Positions 9,262 through 18,173 of a DNA stretch of 63,747 nt are shown piece by piece. Both the position numbers and the translations under genes were made by a program. Origin of the DNA: CAZFVY01 sp964522665 (GTDB lineage: Bacteria; Verrucomicrobiota; Verrucomicrobiia; Limisphaerales; CAZFVY01). The stretch's first letter is position 1, and each line of letters starts with the position of its first letter. The stretch is taken from assembly GCA_964522665.1 (NCBI GenBank), contig CAZFVY010000027.1, positions 1-63,747 on the forward strand, written 5' to 3'. The notes under the pieces were generated by a model that was not told where the DNA came from, ran no database searches, and worked only from the letters and a program-made list of their open reading frames with translations.

Positions 9262-9385
9262 CCGGCCTCAACCCCGCTGGGGTTGCGAAGGATTTCGTCC
9301 GCTTACCCAACGTAGGCCGGACGGCGCCGGCCAACGTTGGGCTTCAGGGCGAAATCCCGTTGGGATTTTGAGGCGGAGGCCGGGC
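9262..9385. repeat. Dispersed palindromic repeat downstream of the toxin gene
   Basis: Long imperfect palindrome: AACCCCGCTGGGGTT forms one arm-loop, CCCAACGTAGGCCGG pairs with CCGGCCAACGTTGGG around ACGGCG, and GGATTTCG pairs with CGAAATCC outside it. The layout resembles the 200-bp repeats at 18174 and 63301 (nested CCCAAGGTTG arms and an AACCCGCTGCGGGGTT arm). It begins 4 bp after the toxin stop and could act as a 3' hairpin. Confidence 0.7.
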
Positions 9386-9465
9386 GCCCCCCCGCAATAC
9401 GGGAGAACGGACGACCCGCGCCTGGTCTGGTCAATGACAATTATTCTTCGCTTCCCCGTGGATAA

Positions 9466-9630
9466 TCCTTAGAACGGCAGTAGGAACCCGTCATCTTGCG
9501 TCATCATTTGGACATAAACGTTTTGGAAAAAAACTCACCAGACCGCTGCGGGTATGGTTTCGCTTTTTCCAAACCGTTTCTGCTCCAAAGCATTACTCAA
9601 CCTGCCGCGTTCCTACTGCCGTTTTAAGGA
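9466..9630. repeat. 165-bp long imperfect palindrome
   Basis: The outer arms 9466-9487 and 9609-9630 are inverted repeats of 22 bases with one mismatch. The inner arms 9516-9531 (AAACGTTTTGGAAAAA) and 9564-9579 are inverted with one mismatch, and the segments between also pair partly. The whole could fold into one long hairpin with a loop of about 32 bases. No convincing gene lies between 9258 and 9746. It may be a MITE or a structured RNA. Confidence 0.75.
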
Positions 9631-9746
9631 TAATTGGCAGCCAACGAGGGATTTAAAACAAAATCGGGAGCGACCCTTTCGGATGGCCCCCAGTCGCCTT
9701 GCGGCGAGAAGTGCGCACAACATACGCACGTCACGCGCAAGAATCA

Positions 9747-10445
9747 ATGACAAACCGTGACAAAATGAACAACGATTCAACGCCGCGGCCGCGAGCCATC
9801 GTGTACATTGATGGGTATAATTGGTATCACGCCATCTTTAAGCATCGGCCGGAATGGAAATGGTTGAATATCCAAAGCTTCTTCGAAATGCTTCGGCCCA
9901 GGGAGAGCGTGGTGTCCGTCAAGTTTTTCACGGCCATCGTGGACGAAGAAGATCCAAACAGTGAGGCAAGGGAACGGCAATCCCGGTATTTGGCGGCCCT
10001 CGGCACCTTGCCAAAGGTGAAAACCATATTTGGGAAATTTCAAAATCGCGAGGTGACGTGCCGCGCGGAATGCGGTCGCAAGTACCAGGTGCCCGAAGAG
10101 AAGAAGACGGATGTAAATATCGCCGTCGAAATAATGTCTGACGCTTTCCAGAACGCCTGTGATTCGATCATTCTGGTTTCAGGGGATTCGGACGCGCAAC
10201 CGCCGTTGTTTTGGGTCAAGCAAAACCTGTCCCGCAAGCACATCTCCGTTTACGTTCCCGCTTTACCGGAGGAGAAATCGAACCGGCGTCTTCATTTCTA
10301 CCAACAGAACGGTATCAATTGCGATTTCTTGCCATTGGACGGAATAAAGGGCCACCTTTTCAAGAACGCTGTTCGATTGGCGGGCGACGAAGCAAGGTTC
10401 GTCGTTAAACCCTCGTCCTGGGCTAGGCCAGAACCAGCCCGGTGA
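9747..10445 (+). CDS. NYN-domain (PIN-like ribonuclease) protein, LabA/DUF88 type
   Basis: 232 residues from the ATG at 9747 (a second ATG at 9765 is equally possible; an upstream in-frame start at 9699 would add unconserved residues). The NYN core shows the acidic motifs of the PIN-like nuclease fold: IVYIDGYNWYH, EEKKTDVNIAVEIMSDAF and SIILVSGDSDAQPPLFWVKQ, then ISVYVPAL. Family members are small RNases or RNA-processing factors. It stands alone beside the toxin-antitoxin pair and the long palindrome, and the area looks like a small accessory island. Its RNA target is unknown. Confidence 0.85.
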   Translation: MTNRDKMNNDSTPRPRAIVYIDGYNWYHAIFKHRPEWKWLNIQSFFEMLRPRESVVSVKFFTAIVDEEDPNSEARERQSRYLAALGTLPKVKTIFGKFQNREVTCRAECGRKYQVPEEKKTDVNIAVEIMSDAFQNACDSIILVSGDSDAQPPLFWVKQNLSRKHISVYVPALPEEKSNRRLHFYQQNGINCDFLPLDGIKGHLFKNAVRLAGDEARFVVKPSSWARPEPAR

Positions 10446-10544
10446 TCTTTATTCAAAGTGCGCCGTCACCAATGCTCGTCGCGGGTTGACGGCGACCGGG
10501 GCAATGGGCAAAACCTCCGCGGATGCCCTACATTTAACGCTCTT

Positions 10545-11483
10545 ATGAACTTTCGAAATCTCTGCATGTCCGCCGGGCTGGCGGTCGTCGTCGGCGCGGC
10601 GGGCCAGCCCGCGGCCCGCGGCCAGGCGGCCACCCAACCGGACGCCACGCGCTCGAAGTTTCCCTGCGCGGAGGAGGCCGCCGCCCGCTACGTGGCGTAT
10701 CGGGTCCGAGAGCCGATCAAGGTGGACGGCCGCCTCGATGAAGCGGCGTGGCAGAAGGCGCCCCGCTCGCCGCGGTTCGTCGATATCATCACCGGCCAGC
10801 CGACGTTCCACGAAACGCGCGCGGCGGTCTTGTGGGACGACGACAATCTTTACGTCGCCTACTGGGTGGAAGAGCCGAACGTCGCGGCGACGCTCACCGC
10901 GTATGGCTCGCCGATTTACGAAAACAACGACGTGGAGGTGTTCATCGCCGGAAAGGACGCGTATTACGAGTTCGAGATCAACGCGTTGAACACGGTCTAT
11001 GAGGCGTTTTTCATCTGGGAGGACGCGTACGCCCGCGGCGGCTTCGCGGAGGCGCCCGAATTCGCGCGCTCGAACCCGAAGGTTCACCCGTTCAACGGGG
11101 TCGGCTTCACGACCCATCCGCGCGGCGGGCGGATCGGCTCGTGGGCCTGGCGGTTTCCGGGATTGCAGACGGCTGTGCACGTGGACGGGACCTTGAACGA
11201 CCCGACCGACCGGGACCGGGGCTGGACCGTCGAGCTGGCGTTTCCGTGGCGGGGGATGAAATGGCTCGCGAAGGCGGACGGCCGAGCGCTGCCGCCGCGC
11301 GACGGCGACGTCTGGCGCATCGATTTTTCGCGCTTCAACCAATACAAGGCGCCCGCGCCGGCGAAGGACTCCGGCGGCTGGTTCTGGAGCCCGCACGGCG
11401 TCTGGGACTCGCACGTACCCGAGTGTTTTCCCTACGTGCGCTTCGCGACGAACGACGTCGCGACGGTGGGCGGGGGTAAATAG
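10545..11483 (+). CDS. Secreted CBM9-like carbohydrate-binding protein
   Basis: 312 residues from ATG 10545; a longer in-frame reading from 10458 has no start support. The N-terminus (MNFRNLCMSAGLAVVVGAAGQPAARGQA) is a signal peptide. The mature domain fits family 9 carbohydrate-binding modules (DOMON-like fold): IKVDGRLDEAAWQKAP, LWDDDNLYVAYWVEEPN, ENNDVEVFIAG, YYEFEINALNTVYEAFF, RDRGWTVELAFPW and WRIDFSRFN. No catalytic domain is attached. Such proteins are common in Verrucomicrobiota that use polysaccharides. It converges with the - strand operon at 11688, with a REP-like hairpin pair between them. Confidence 0.85.
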   Translation: MNFRNLCMSAGLAVVVGAAGQPAARGQAATQPDATRSKFPCAEEAAARYVAYRVREPIKVDGRLDEAAWQKAPRSPRFVDIITGQPTFHETRAAVLWDDDNLYVAYWVEEPNVAATLTAYGSPIYENNDVEVFIAGKDAYYEFEINALNTVYEAFFIWEDAYARGGFAEAPEFARSNPKVHPFNGVGFTTHPRGGRIGSWAWRFPGLQTAVHVDGTLNDPTDRDRGWTVELAFPWRGMKWLAKADGRALPPRDGDVWRIDFSRFNQYKAPAPAKDSGGWFWSPHGVWDSHVPECFPYVRFATNDVATVGGGK

Positions 11484-11571
11484 CGGAGCGCAGAAGACTG
11501 TGCCTAACCGACCGGATGCCGGATCGAAAGGCGTTAGCGTGGCGGCACCCCTTGAGTCGGTTCGGGTCAAC

Positions 11572-11662
11572 CGGAGGGGCGAGGCTTTGCCGAGCCGTGG
11601 AAGGTTCGGTCCAGCCGCTTCCGTCCAAAACCAATCACGGCTCGGCGGAGCCTCGCCCCACC
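11572..11662. repeat. Inverted pair of REP-like elements between convergent genes
   Basis: An inverted copy (11572-11599) and a direct copy (11636-11662) of the repeat CACGGCTCGGCGGAGCCTCG + CCCCACC face each other around a 36-base loop, giving a roughly 27-bp near-perfect hairpin. It lies where two convergent genes end, the usual place for a bidirectional terminator or mRNA-stabilising REP. The same element recurs at 19335, 19623, 30555, 30634 and 63655. Confidence 0.8.
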
Positions 11663-11687
11663 GATTCAAAACGTCGCGCCGCGGGCG

Positions 11688-12830
11688 TCAGTTGCTGACG
11701 TAGATCGGCTCGCGGATGCCGCTCAACTGCGCGAAATTATGCAGTTTCTCGAGGAGCACCGGGGAGATTTCCGTGCCGGCGCCGACGATGACCATGCCTT
11801 CGCCGGTCTCGATCGCGGCGGCGAGGATGTTGCCGGCGCGCAACTCGCGGAGCTTGATCGCGCGGCGGCCGTCGTCCGGCGGCGTTTCGTTGTCGAGCAG
11901 CGTGACGCGGATGGCCTCCATGACTTTGGGATCGTACCAGCCGGCCCGCATGAGCATTTGCGCGATGGCCTTCGGTTTGGGCGTGCCCATCTCTTCCAAT
12001 TCGATGAGGTCGGCGAGCGCCTTGAGGATGCGGGAGGCGTGGGGGATGTTGTCCCCGGAGACGGCCTCGGGCGGGAAGCCGGAGCCGTCAAAGCGCTTGT
12101 TCTGGAAAAGGACGATGCGGGCGACCGGCTCGAGGCGGGGAATGTGGCTCAGGAGATGAGAACCGATCTCCGGGAGGCGGGCGAGCATGTCTTCCTCGGT
12201 CTTGGTGAGGCCGAGGTGGCCCTGGAGTTTTTGAATGACCTTGGCGGGGATGGTGACGTAGCCGATCTGGGAAAGCATCGCCGCCACCTCGATCTCCCAC
12301 GGTTCCTCGAGATTCATCGCCTTGCCCACGAGGCGGGAATAATCGCGCAACATGTTGGCGCGGCCGAAGGATTGCGGCTCGGTAATGGAAAGGATTTCGG
12401 TGAGCATCTTCACGCTCCCGCTGAGGGTCTTCTCGAGCAGTTCCTTCTCGGCGGTGATGAGGCGGTACTGCTTCAAGCCGGCGGTCAGCGCCTGGGCGAG
12501 GGCCTCGGGGGAGCAGGGCTTGTTCAGGAATTGGAAGATGCGGCCCTGGTTGATGGCGTCCACGGCGGTCTGTTGATCGGCGTTGCCGGTCAGCATGACG
12601 CGAATGGTGTCGGGCGTCTTCTCCTGGGCGGCGATGAGGAACTCGACGCCGTTCATGCCGGGCATCTGCATGTCGGCGACGATGACGGCGTAGGGGCCTT
12701 GTTTATCGATGAGCGCCAGGCCCTGTTCGCCGCCGAGGGCGGTCTCGATGGTAAATTGGCGGCGGAGGTTGCGCTGGTAGCCGGCGAGGATGTTCGCGTC
12801 ATCATCGACGCAGAGAATCTTGTCGTTCAT
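11688..12830 (-). CDS. Response regulator with degenerate HD-GYP domain
   Basis: 380 residues. A receiver domain (1-125) has VDDDAN and phosphoacceptor Asp53 (VADMQMPGMNG), then a C-terminal HD-GYP-like domain (about 150-330). The fold is clear from AAMLSQIGYVTIP, LPEIGSHLLSHIP, RFDGSGFP and IPHASRILKALADLIELEE. However, the catalytic HD pair is Ser187-Gln188, the later helix His is missing (ARLPEIG), the His pair before the GYP motif is FQNK, and GYP itself is GFP. I infer no c-di-GMP phosphodiesterase activity; it may be a binding or scaffold domain. It is the third gene of the - strand operon and its ATG overlaps the stop of the HDOD gene by 4 bp. Confidence 0.88.
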   Translation of the reverse strand: MNDKILCVDDDANILAGYQRNLRRQFTIETALGGEQGLALIDKQGPYAVIVADMQMPGMNGVEFLIAAQEKTPDTIRVMLTGNADQQTAVDAINQGRIFQFLNKPCSPEALAQALTAGLKQYRLITAEKELLEKTLSGSVKMLTEILSITEPQSFGRANMLRDYSRLVGKAMNLEEPWEIEVAAMLSQIGYVTIPAKVIQKLQGHLGLTKTEEDMLARLPEIGSHLLSHIPRLEPVARIVLFQNKRFDGSGFPPEAVSGDNIPHASRILKALADLIELEEMGTPKPKAIAQMLMRAGWYDPKVMEAIRVTLLDNETPPDDGRRAIKLRELRAGNILAAAIETGEGMVIVGAGTEISPVLLEKLHNFAQLSGIREPIYVSN

Positions 12831-14038
12831 AAAGGGGTTGAGGGGGTGGCGTGTTGACGGAGGAGGTTGCGCCAGCCCTCGACGCGCTCGACCAACCCCA
12901 GGCGGGTCAGATAGGGGAGGTCGATCGGGGAGGGCGGGGGGGTGTTTTCGTTGGGATCTTCCTGGGTAAGCGTGTTGGCGGCGTGGACCGCGGTCAAAGC
13001 GGTGAAGGCCTGGTCCTGGCTGCCGAACGGGTTGTTATGCCAGGTGATGGCGTCCACGACGCCATCCGGCAGGCCCCAAAGGGCGAAGAGGGCGCCGCCG
13101 ACTTCCGCGTGCGAGAAGCCGAACAGCTCGACTTCGGCGGAGGAGAGCGCCAGGCCCTTGGCGCGGGCCAGCTCGAGCGCCTGGGCGTAGCGCTCGTTGA
13201 AGCTCGAGGCGAGGACGAACTTGCCGACGTCATGGAGCAGGCCGGCGGCGAAGGCCTCGTCCACGATCTTCGGATCGGCGTTCTCGGCCTCGGCGATCAG
13301 TTTGGCGCAGAGGCCGGTCTCGTAGCTGTGCCGCCAGAGGGCGTCCACGGAAAAATGGTCCACGTCCACCGGTTGCATCCGGGAGCGGCCGTCCACGGGC
13401 AGGGTGAGGGCCTTGAGGACCTCGAGGCCGAGCGACAAGGCGGCGTCGGCGGGGTTCGCGAGGCGGCGGGCGGAGCCAAAAAAAGCCGAGTTCGTCAACT
13501 TGAGCACGAGCGCGGTCAGGCCGGTGTCCTGGGCGATGATGGCGGCGGCGGCGGGGAGGGAAGGCTCGGGGGCGTTCAATTCCGCGACCAGGCGTTCGAG
13601 CAGGGCGGGCTGGGCGGGCAGGAAATCGACGGTGGAAAGTTTCGCCAGGACCTCTTCGTTGTGGATCGAGCGGGCGAGCAACGCGGCCCGGGTGACGAGC
13701 GTTTTCAAGGTTTCCGGGTTGCACGGCTTGGCCAGAAACTGGTGGGCGCAGCCGGTGCATTCCAGGACCATCGTCCGATCGGCGTGCCCGGAAAGGATGA
13801 AACGAATGGTCTTGGGGTATTGCCGGCGGACCTGGGTCAGGAACTCGGCGCCGTTCATCCCCGGCATGAGCATGTCGGAAACGACGGCGTCAAACTCGCC
13901 GGCGGCCATCGCTTCGAGGCCCTTGGCGCCGCTTTCGACAAAGACCATCTCCCATTCGCCGCGCATGCTGCGCAGCATCCGCTGGAGGCCCTGGAGCACG
14001 AGCGGTTCGTCATCCAAAAAAAGGACACGAAGTTTCAA
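12827..14038 (-). CDS. Response regulator with HDOD output domain
   Basis: 403 residues. The receiver (1-125) has LFLDDEP, phosphoacceptor Asp55 (VVSDMLMPGMNG) and FLAKPC. The HDOD domain (about 135-345) has LVLKLTNSAFFGSARR, SLGLEVLKALTL, LWRHSYETGLCAKLIAE, GLLHDVGKFVLA (His269-Asp270 retained) and EVGGALFALWGLPDGVVDAI. HDOD proteins are signalling adaptors in motility, biofilm and c-di-GMP circuits. The gene is linked by ATGA overlaps both to the kinase upstream and to the degenerate HD-GYP regulator downstream, so the three products are made together and probably form one phosphorelay. Confidence 0.92.
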   Translation of the reverse strand: MKLRVLFLDDEPLVLQGLQRMLRSMRGEWEMVFVESGAKGLEAMAAGEFDAVVSDMLMPGMNGAEFLTQVRRQYPKTIRFILSGHADRTMVLECTGCAHQFLAKPCNPETLKTLVTRAALLARSIHNEEVLAKLSTVDFLPAQPALLERLVAELNAPEPSLPAAAAIIAQDTGLTALVLKLTNSAFFGSARRLANPADAALSLGLEVLKALTLPVDGRSRMQPVDVDHFSVDALWRHSYETGLCAKLIAEAENADPKIVDEAFAAGLLHDVGKFVLASSFNERYAQALELARAKGLALSSAEVELFGFSHAEVGGALFALWGLPDGVVDAITWHNNPFGSQDQAFTALTAVHAANTLTQEDPNENTPPPSPIDLPYLTRLGLVERVEGWRNLLRQHATPSTPL

Positions 14039-16053
14039 CTTGGCCTCCGCTCCTTGGCGGCCTTGGCGGGCGCAATCGGCAGGCGCACAATAAACGTCGT
14101 TCCCTTACCCATTTCGGTCTCAAAGCTAACACTTCCACCGTGTTTGTCCACTATGACGGAGTGGCTTATGGCGAGCCCCTGGCCGGTGCCCTTGCCCACG
14201 CCTTTGGTGGTGAAAAACGGCTCGAAGAGGCGGCCGCGGACGTGTTCCGGGATGCCGGTGCCGGTGTCGCGCACGCGGATTTCGGCCCAATCGTCCTGGC
14301 GCTTGGTCGAGATGGTGATGGTGCCCTTGGTCTTGCCGGTTTTGCCGACGACGTCGCCGATGGCGTGGGTGGCGTTGATCACGAGGTTGAGGATCACCTG
14401 GTTGAATTCGCCGGGCAGGCACGGGACCAGGGGCAGGGTCGGGTCGAAATTGGTGACGACGTCCGCGACGTATTTCCATTCGTTGCGCGCCACCACCAAG
14501 GTGCTGTCGATCGCCTTGTTGAGGTCGAGGAGCGATTTCTCCTCGGTGCCCGGGTGCGAGAACTCCTTCATGGCGCGCACGATTTTGGCGACGCGCTCGA
14601 TGCCCTCGAGCGATTGCTCGATGGATTTGGGGATTTCGCCGCAGAGGTATTCGGCGTCGGCGCGCTCCGCCGCCTCGGCTACGTCCGCGACCAGTTCGGG
14701 GGTGACCGAGTTCGCCTTGGTCGCCTCGAAGAGGCGCTGGTATTGCGTCAGCAGCCGGTTCAAATCGGCGAAGGCGTCCTGGAGGAAGCGGGTGTTGTCG
14801 CCGATGTATTGCGTGGGGGTGTTGATCTCGTGGGCGATGCCGGCGGCCAACTGGCCGATCGACTCCATCTTCTGGGCGTGGCGCAACTGCACCTCCATCA
14901 GTTGCTTTTCCTTTTCGGCTTCTTTGCGGGCGCTGATGTCGCGGGCGACGATCAGGATATTCTCGACTTCGCCCTTGGCGTTGCGCACGACGCCGGCGTG
15001 GGACTCGAGCGTGACCCAGTGGCCATCCTTGTGCCCCATGCGGTACTCGATGGTCTTGCCGATGCCGGAGGCGATGGTTTCCTTGCCGGTCCGCATGACG
15101 AGCTCGCGGTCGTCAGGATGAATCTGGACGACGGAGCCGGTCTGCTGGAGTTCGGCCGGCGTGTAGCCCAGCACGTTGAAGTAGGAGGGACTGTTGTAAA
15201 GGCGCTTGAATTTGCCATCGACGACCGCGATCAGTTCGGTCGCGTTTTCCGTGATGAGGCGGAAGAGTTGCTCGTTGCGCCGGAGCCTTTCCTCGGACTT
15301 TTTGCTTTCGGTGATGTCGCGGGCGATGGTGGAGAGAAACTCGACCGTCCCGTCGGACGCCTTGTGGACGACCAGTTGCTGGGAAACGGCGATTTCGCGG
15401 CCGGACCGGCTGACGAACGCGGTTTCGCCGGTCCAGGCGCCGAATTCAACGGCCGCGGCGAGGCCTTCCGTGCGGACGCGTTCCAAGGCCCATTCCGGTT
15501 GAAATTGCCCCATGCGCAAGGCCGAGATGTCCTCGGTCGGCTCGATGCCGAGCATCAGGTGGCCGGCGCGATTCAGGTAGCGGAGGGAATCGTCGCGGGG
15601 GTCGGCCATGGCGACCAGATCGGTCGTGGCCTCGAGGATGTCGAGCAGGCGGCTGCGGGCGTCCTCGATGTGGCGCTGCAGGTCATACTGCTTCTTGAAG
15701 CGCGCGCGCACCGAGGCCAGGAGCGCCTCGCTGGCGAAGGGTTTGGGCAGGTAATCGTCCGCGCCCAACTCCATGCCGCGGCGCATCCCGGCCTCATCCG
15801 AGTTCGCGGTCATGAGGATGATGGGGATCGCCGCGGTGGCGGGGTCCGCGCGCAGGCGGCGCAGGACGTTGTAGCCGTCCGTCTGCTTCATGTACACGTC
15901 GCAGAGGACCAGGTTGGGCAGGCGGGAGCGGGCCAATTCGACGCCGCGGTCGCCATCCTCGGCGTCATCGACCTCGTAACCTTCAGTCTGCAAAATATCT
16001 CGGATGACGTGGCGCAGGAGCCGGTCATCGTCGATCACAAGTATTTGCTTCAT
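14035..16053 (-). CDS. Receiver-PAS-PAS sensor histidine kinase
   Basis: 672 residues, cytoplasmic. An N-terminal receiver (1-120; VIDDDRLLRH, phosphoacceptor Asp52 in LCDVYMKQTDG, LPKPF) is followed by PAS domains at about 135-250 and 262-378 (FNVLGYTPAELQQ, VQIHPDDRE), a HisKA domain with QLAAGIAHEINTPTQYI (His408), a long helical insert (about 420-500), and an ATPase domain with LNLVINATHAIGD, DTGTGIP and GKGTGQGLAISHSVIV. A receiver in front of the kinase suggests it is itself controlled by another kinase. It is the first gene of the three-gene - strand operon and presumably phosphorylates the HDOD and HD-GYP-like regulators. Confidence 0.92.
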   Translation of the reverse strand: MKQILVIDDDRLLRHVIRDILQTEGYEVDDAEDGDRGVELARSRLPNLVLCDVYMKQTDGYNVLRRLRADPATAAIPIILMTANSDEAGMRRGMELGADDYLPKPFASEALLASVRARFKKQYDLQRHIEDARSRLLDILEATTDLVAMADPRDDSLRYLNRAGHLMLGIEPTEDISALRMGQFQPEWALERVRTEGLAAAVEFGAWTGETAFVSRSGREIAVSQQLVVHKASDGTVEFLSTIARDITESKKSEERLRRNEQLFRLITENATELIAVVDGKFKRLYNSPSYFNVLGYTPAELQQTGSVVQIHPDDRELVMRTGKETIASGIGKTIEYRMGHKDGHWVTLESHAGVVRNAKGEVENILIVARDISARKEAEKEKQLMEVQLRHAQKMESIGQLAAGIAHEINTPTQYIGDNTRFLQDAFADLNRLLTQYQRLFEATKANSVTPELVADVAEAAERADAEYLCGEIPKSIEQSLEGIERVAKIVRAMKEFSHPGTEEKSLLDLNKAIDSTLVVARNEWKYVADVVTNFDPTLPLVPCLPGEFNQVILNLVINATHAIGDVVGKTGKTKGTITISTKRQDDWAEIRVRDTGTGIPEHVRGRLFEPFFTTKGVGKGTGQGLAISHSVIVDKHGGSVSFETEMGKGTTFIVRLPIAPAKAAKERRPS

Positions 16054-16421
16054 CAGTTACGGATCCATTGGCGCGCGCGAGCGAGCCGAAGCTCAACGCG
16101 GGGCAAACGTTGGTCGCGCGGTTGGGCCGAGCCGCCGCCGACGGCGTTCGCGGCTCGTCGGTCGGGCGTTTTCGCCGCCGCCCGATCTTCCGCCCAGGTT
16201 CATCCTTGCCGGCCCGCGCGTGGGGGTGGTTGCCTGGCCCATCGGGGCGCCGCAAGGTTGGGCTTGATCGTTCGCGCGGGAGCGTAGCAGTTTCGGGTCG
16301 GTTTGACAACCACGCTGGGAGTACGCGCGGGGGTTGCCCTGGCCTTTCCGGGCGTTTCGCCTGACAAATCTTGATGCAACCAACCCCATACGAATCCCTT
16401 ATGCGTCGCGTGAACGGCGGC
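16054..16421. other. Intergenic region between kinase operon and glycosyltransferase
   Basis: 368 bases without a convincing gene. It must carry the promoter of the - strand kinase operon, but no clear hexamer pair stands out on that strand. GC-rich palindromic stretches (for example around 16125-16165, CGAGCCGCC.../GGCGTTCGCGGCTCG) look like dispersed host repeats. Short ORFs here have no family features. Confidence 0.5.
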
Positions 16422-17705
16422 TCACGCCGCCGCGGGGGGTGGATGAAATCGGTCTTTGCGACGCCAGACGACTTGAAAATCAGGGTTGTGGAAGACCTCG
16501 AAAATCACGCGGGCGGCTTCTTCGGTCAGGGCGTGAACTTCCCTTTGCGCGGCCGGCTCCGCGAGGCGCGGGCGATGGCGCGGCCATTGGCTGGTCAATT
16601 CCAGGAGCGCGTCGCGGCTGCGGGCGAGCGCGCGCCGTTGGCCGTCCAGGGCGGCGTGGAATTCCGGATCGCGTTCGATGGTCACGGTCATGAGGTAAAC
16701 CATGCGCACGGTTTTCTGAAGTTCAAAATAGGCGAGTTCCTCGGGCGTCGGGTCCGCCGCCGGCGCCGCCGGCCGAACCCGGGCGCCGCCCGGTCCGCTC
16801 ACGAGCAGCGGCTCGGCGGCCAGGCCCCAGTCCGGCGGATTCGGGGCGAACCGGGTGGGCGTGTTGGTCACGTTCGAAACCCGCGGCATCTCGGTCCGCC
16901 GGCGGCGGCTCTCCGCGCCCGCGTAGTGTTCCAAGTGATACATGGGAACGCCGAGGCGCTCCAGGTCCTCGATCTGGTAGCGCGCGCCGAGCCGGAGGAT
17001 CAGGTCGATGTCGAACCAGCCCCACTGAATGAGCGTTTCGTCGAACCCGCGGCATTCATCCCAGACGCGGCTGCGCCACAGGTACGCCGCCGCGTTGCCT
17101 CCGAAGGCGACGAGATTGAGTTGATCGTGGGCGAAGGTCGCGCCCGCGAGGGCGATGTAGCGGTCCAGCTCGTCCAGCGAGGGTGACTGCGAATGAAATT
17201 CCTTGGGGACGTGGCGCCGGGAGCCGATGAGGCAGGTCGAATCGAGCGATAATCCACCGAAGCGGTTTTCCCGCAAGGCGGCCAGGACGCGCTGGAAGCC
17301 TTCGAGCTGAAGATAGCCATCCGAGTCACAGAACAGGATGAATTCGCCGCTCGCCCGTCGCGCGGCCGCGTTGACCGCGTGCACGAACGAGTACGGAGCG
17401 TCCCGATTGTATTTCGCCGCGAGCGCCGCCGGCGCCCGGACGACGGTCAGAAGCCGCCGCGCCGACTCGCTCAGGCTTAGCGCGTCGCTCAAGGAGTCCT
17501 CGCTGCCCCAATCGGTCAGGATGATTTCGACTTGCGCGGCGACGCCCGACTCGAAGGCGTTACGGGCGTGCCGGTTGACGCAGGTGGAGAGCCGCCAGAG
17601 GAAATTGCCCATGTATCCGTCATTCCGGCCTTGCAGAATGATCGACAGTAATTTGGGTCCCTCGAGTGGCAAGGAGGGAGCCGGTTTGGGCTGGCTCAGG
17701 TCCAC
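16422..17705 (-). CDS. Family 2-type glycosyltransferase
   Basis: 427 residues from a GTG start. A GT-A fold is indicated by LLSIILQGRNDGYMGNFLWRL at the N-terminus, EIILTDWGSEDSLSDAL, SFVHAVNAAARRASGEFILFCDSDGYLQ (DxD-like Asp127/Asp129), and a galactosyltransferase-type C-terminal acceptor motif FDETLIQWGWFDIDLILRLGA. It transfers a sugar from a nucleotide donor; the acceptor is unknown, perhaps a surface glycan. The last ~120 residues (Ala/Pro-rich, then helical) have no recognised domain. It is a single gene, not evidently in a sugar cluster. Confidence 0.85.
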   Translation of the reverse strand: MDLSQPKPAPSLPLEGPKLLSIILQGRNDGYMGNFLWRLSTCVNRHARNAFESGVAAQVEIILTDWGSEDSLSDALSLSESARRLLTVVRAPAALAAKYNRDAPYSFVHAVNAAARRASGEFILFCDSDGYLQLEGFQRVLAALRENRFGGLSLDSTCLIGSRRHVPKEFHSQSPSLDELDRYIALAGATFAHDQLNLVAFGGNAAAYLWRSRVWDECRGFDETLIQWGWFDIDLILRLGARYQIEDLERLGVPMYHLEHYAGAESRRRRTEMPRVSNVTNTPTRFAPNPPDWGLAAEPLLVSGPGGARVRPAAPAADPTPEELAYFELQKTVRMVYLMTVTIERDPEFHAALDGQRRALARSRDALLELTSQWPRHRPRLAEPAAQREVHALTEEAARVIFEVFHNPDFQVVWRRKDRFHPPPAAA

Positions 17706-18173
17706 GGCGGCAACGGTATCGTCCCCGGCGGCAAACTCAAGCGCGCTCTGCGACGCGCGCGGAGTTCCAACCTGGACTCGTCTTCACGCTGGCATTGGCT
17801 CGGCGTTGAAACGCCGAGCGACTCGCGGTTGTCCCGCCGGGAAGAGGCGAGCCGTCCGGTGGGTGAGCTTCTTGAGCGGGCGTCCCGCAGGCAAACGCGG
17901 TGTCACGCCCCCCGCGCGCGGCAGGGCATAGGCGTCTAAATGTGGAATCCGCCGACGGTTGTTATCGATCCCACGGGGATTCTCGATTCGACCCCGTTGT
18001 CGTCGCGAGGCTCTTGTCGCCGTGAGCGGATTCCCATTCAGGAGGTCATCCATTTTTGCGACCGCGCCTTCCTTCAGCGGGGCTGAGTCCTAAAGCCCAA
18101 GGATGGCGCAACGCGCCTTGGGTTCAGACGCCTCGGTTTGCCAACCGCGGAGCGGGTTGTGGCGGCGGCCGGG
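17706..18173. other. Repeat-bearing spacer upstream of the rhodanese gene
   Basis: No convincing gene. A 9-bp perfect hairpin, GCTCGGCGT/ACGCCGAGC with loop TGAA, lies at 17798-17819, matching the gene-flanking hairpins at 19133 and 22180. Further GC-rich inverted segments follow (AAGCCCAAGG/CCTTGGG at about 18090-18122). The 200-bp repeat starts at 18174. Confidence 0.55.

Noticed and set aside
9554..9760. 68-codon ORF between toxin and NYN genes
   Set aside because: It starts in the loop of the long palindrome and has no conserved features; it is explained by the repeat.
12851..16287. Very long + strand open frames (715 and 756 codons) opposite the kinase operon
   Set aside because: They are GC-rich antisense mirrors of well-conserved receiver/PAS/kinase genes, and their translations show no family features.
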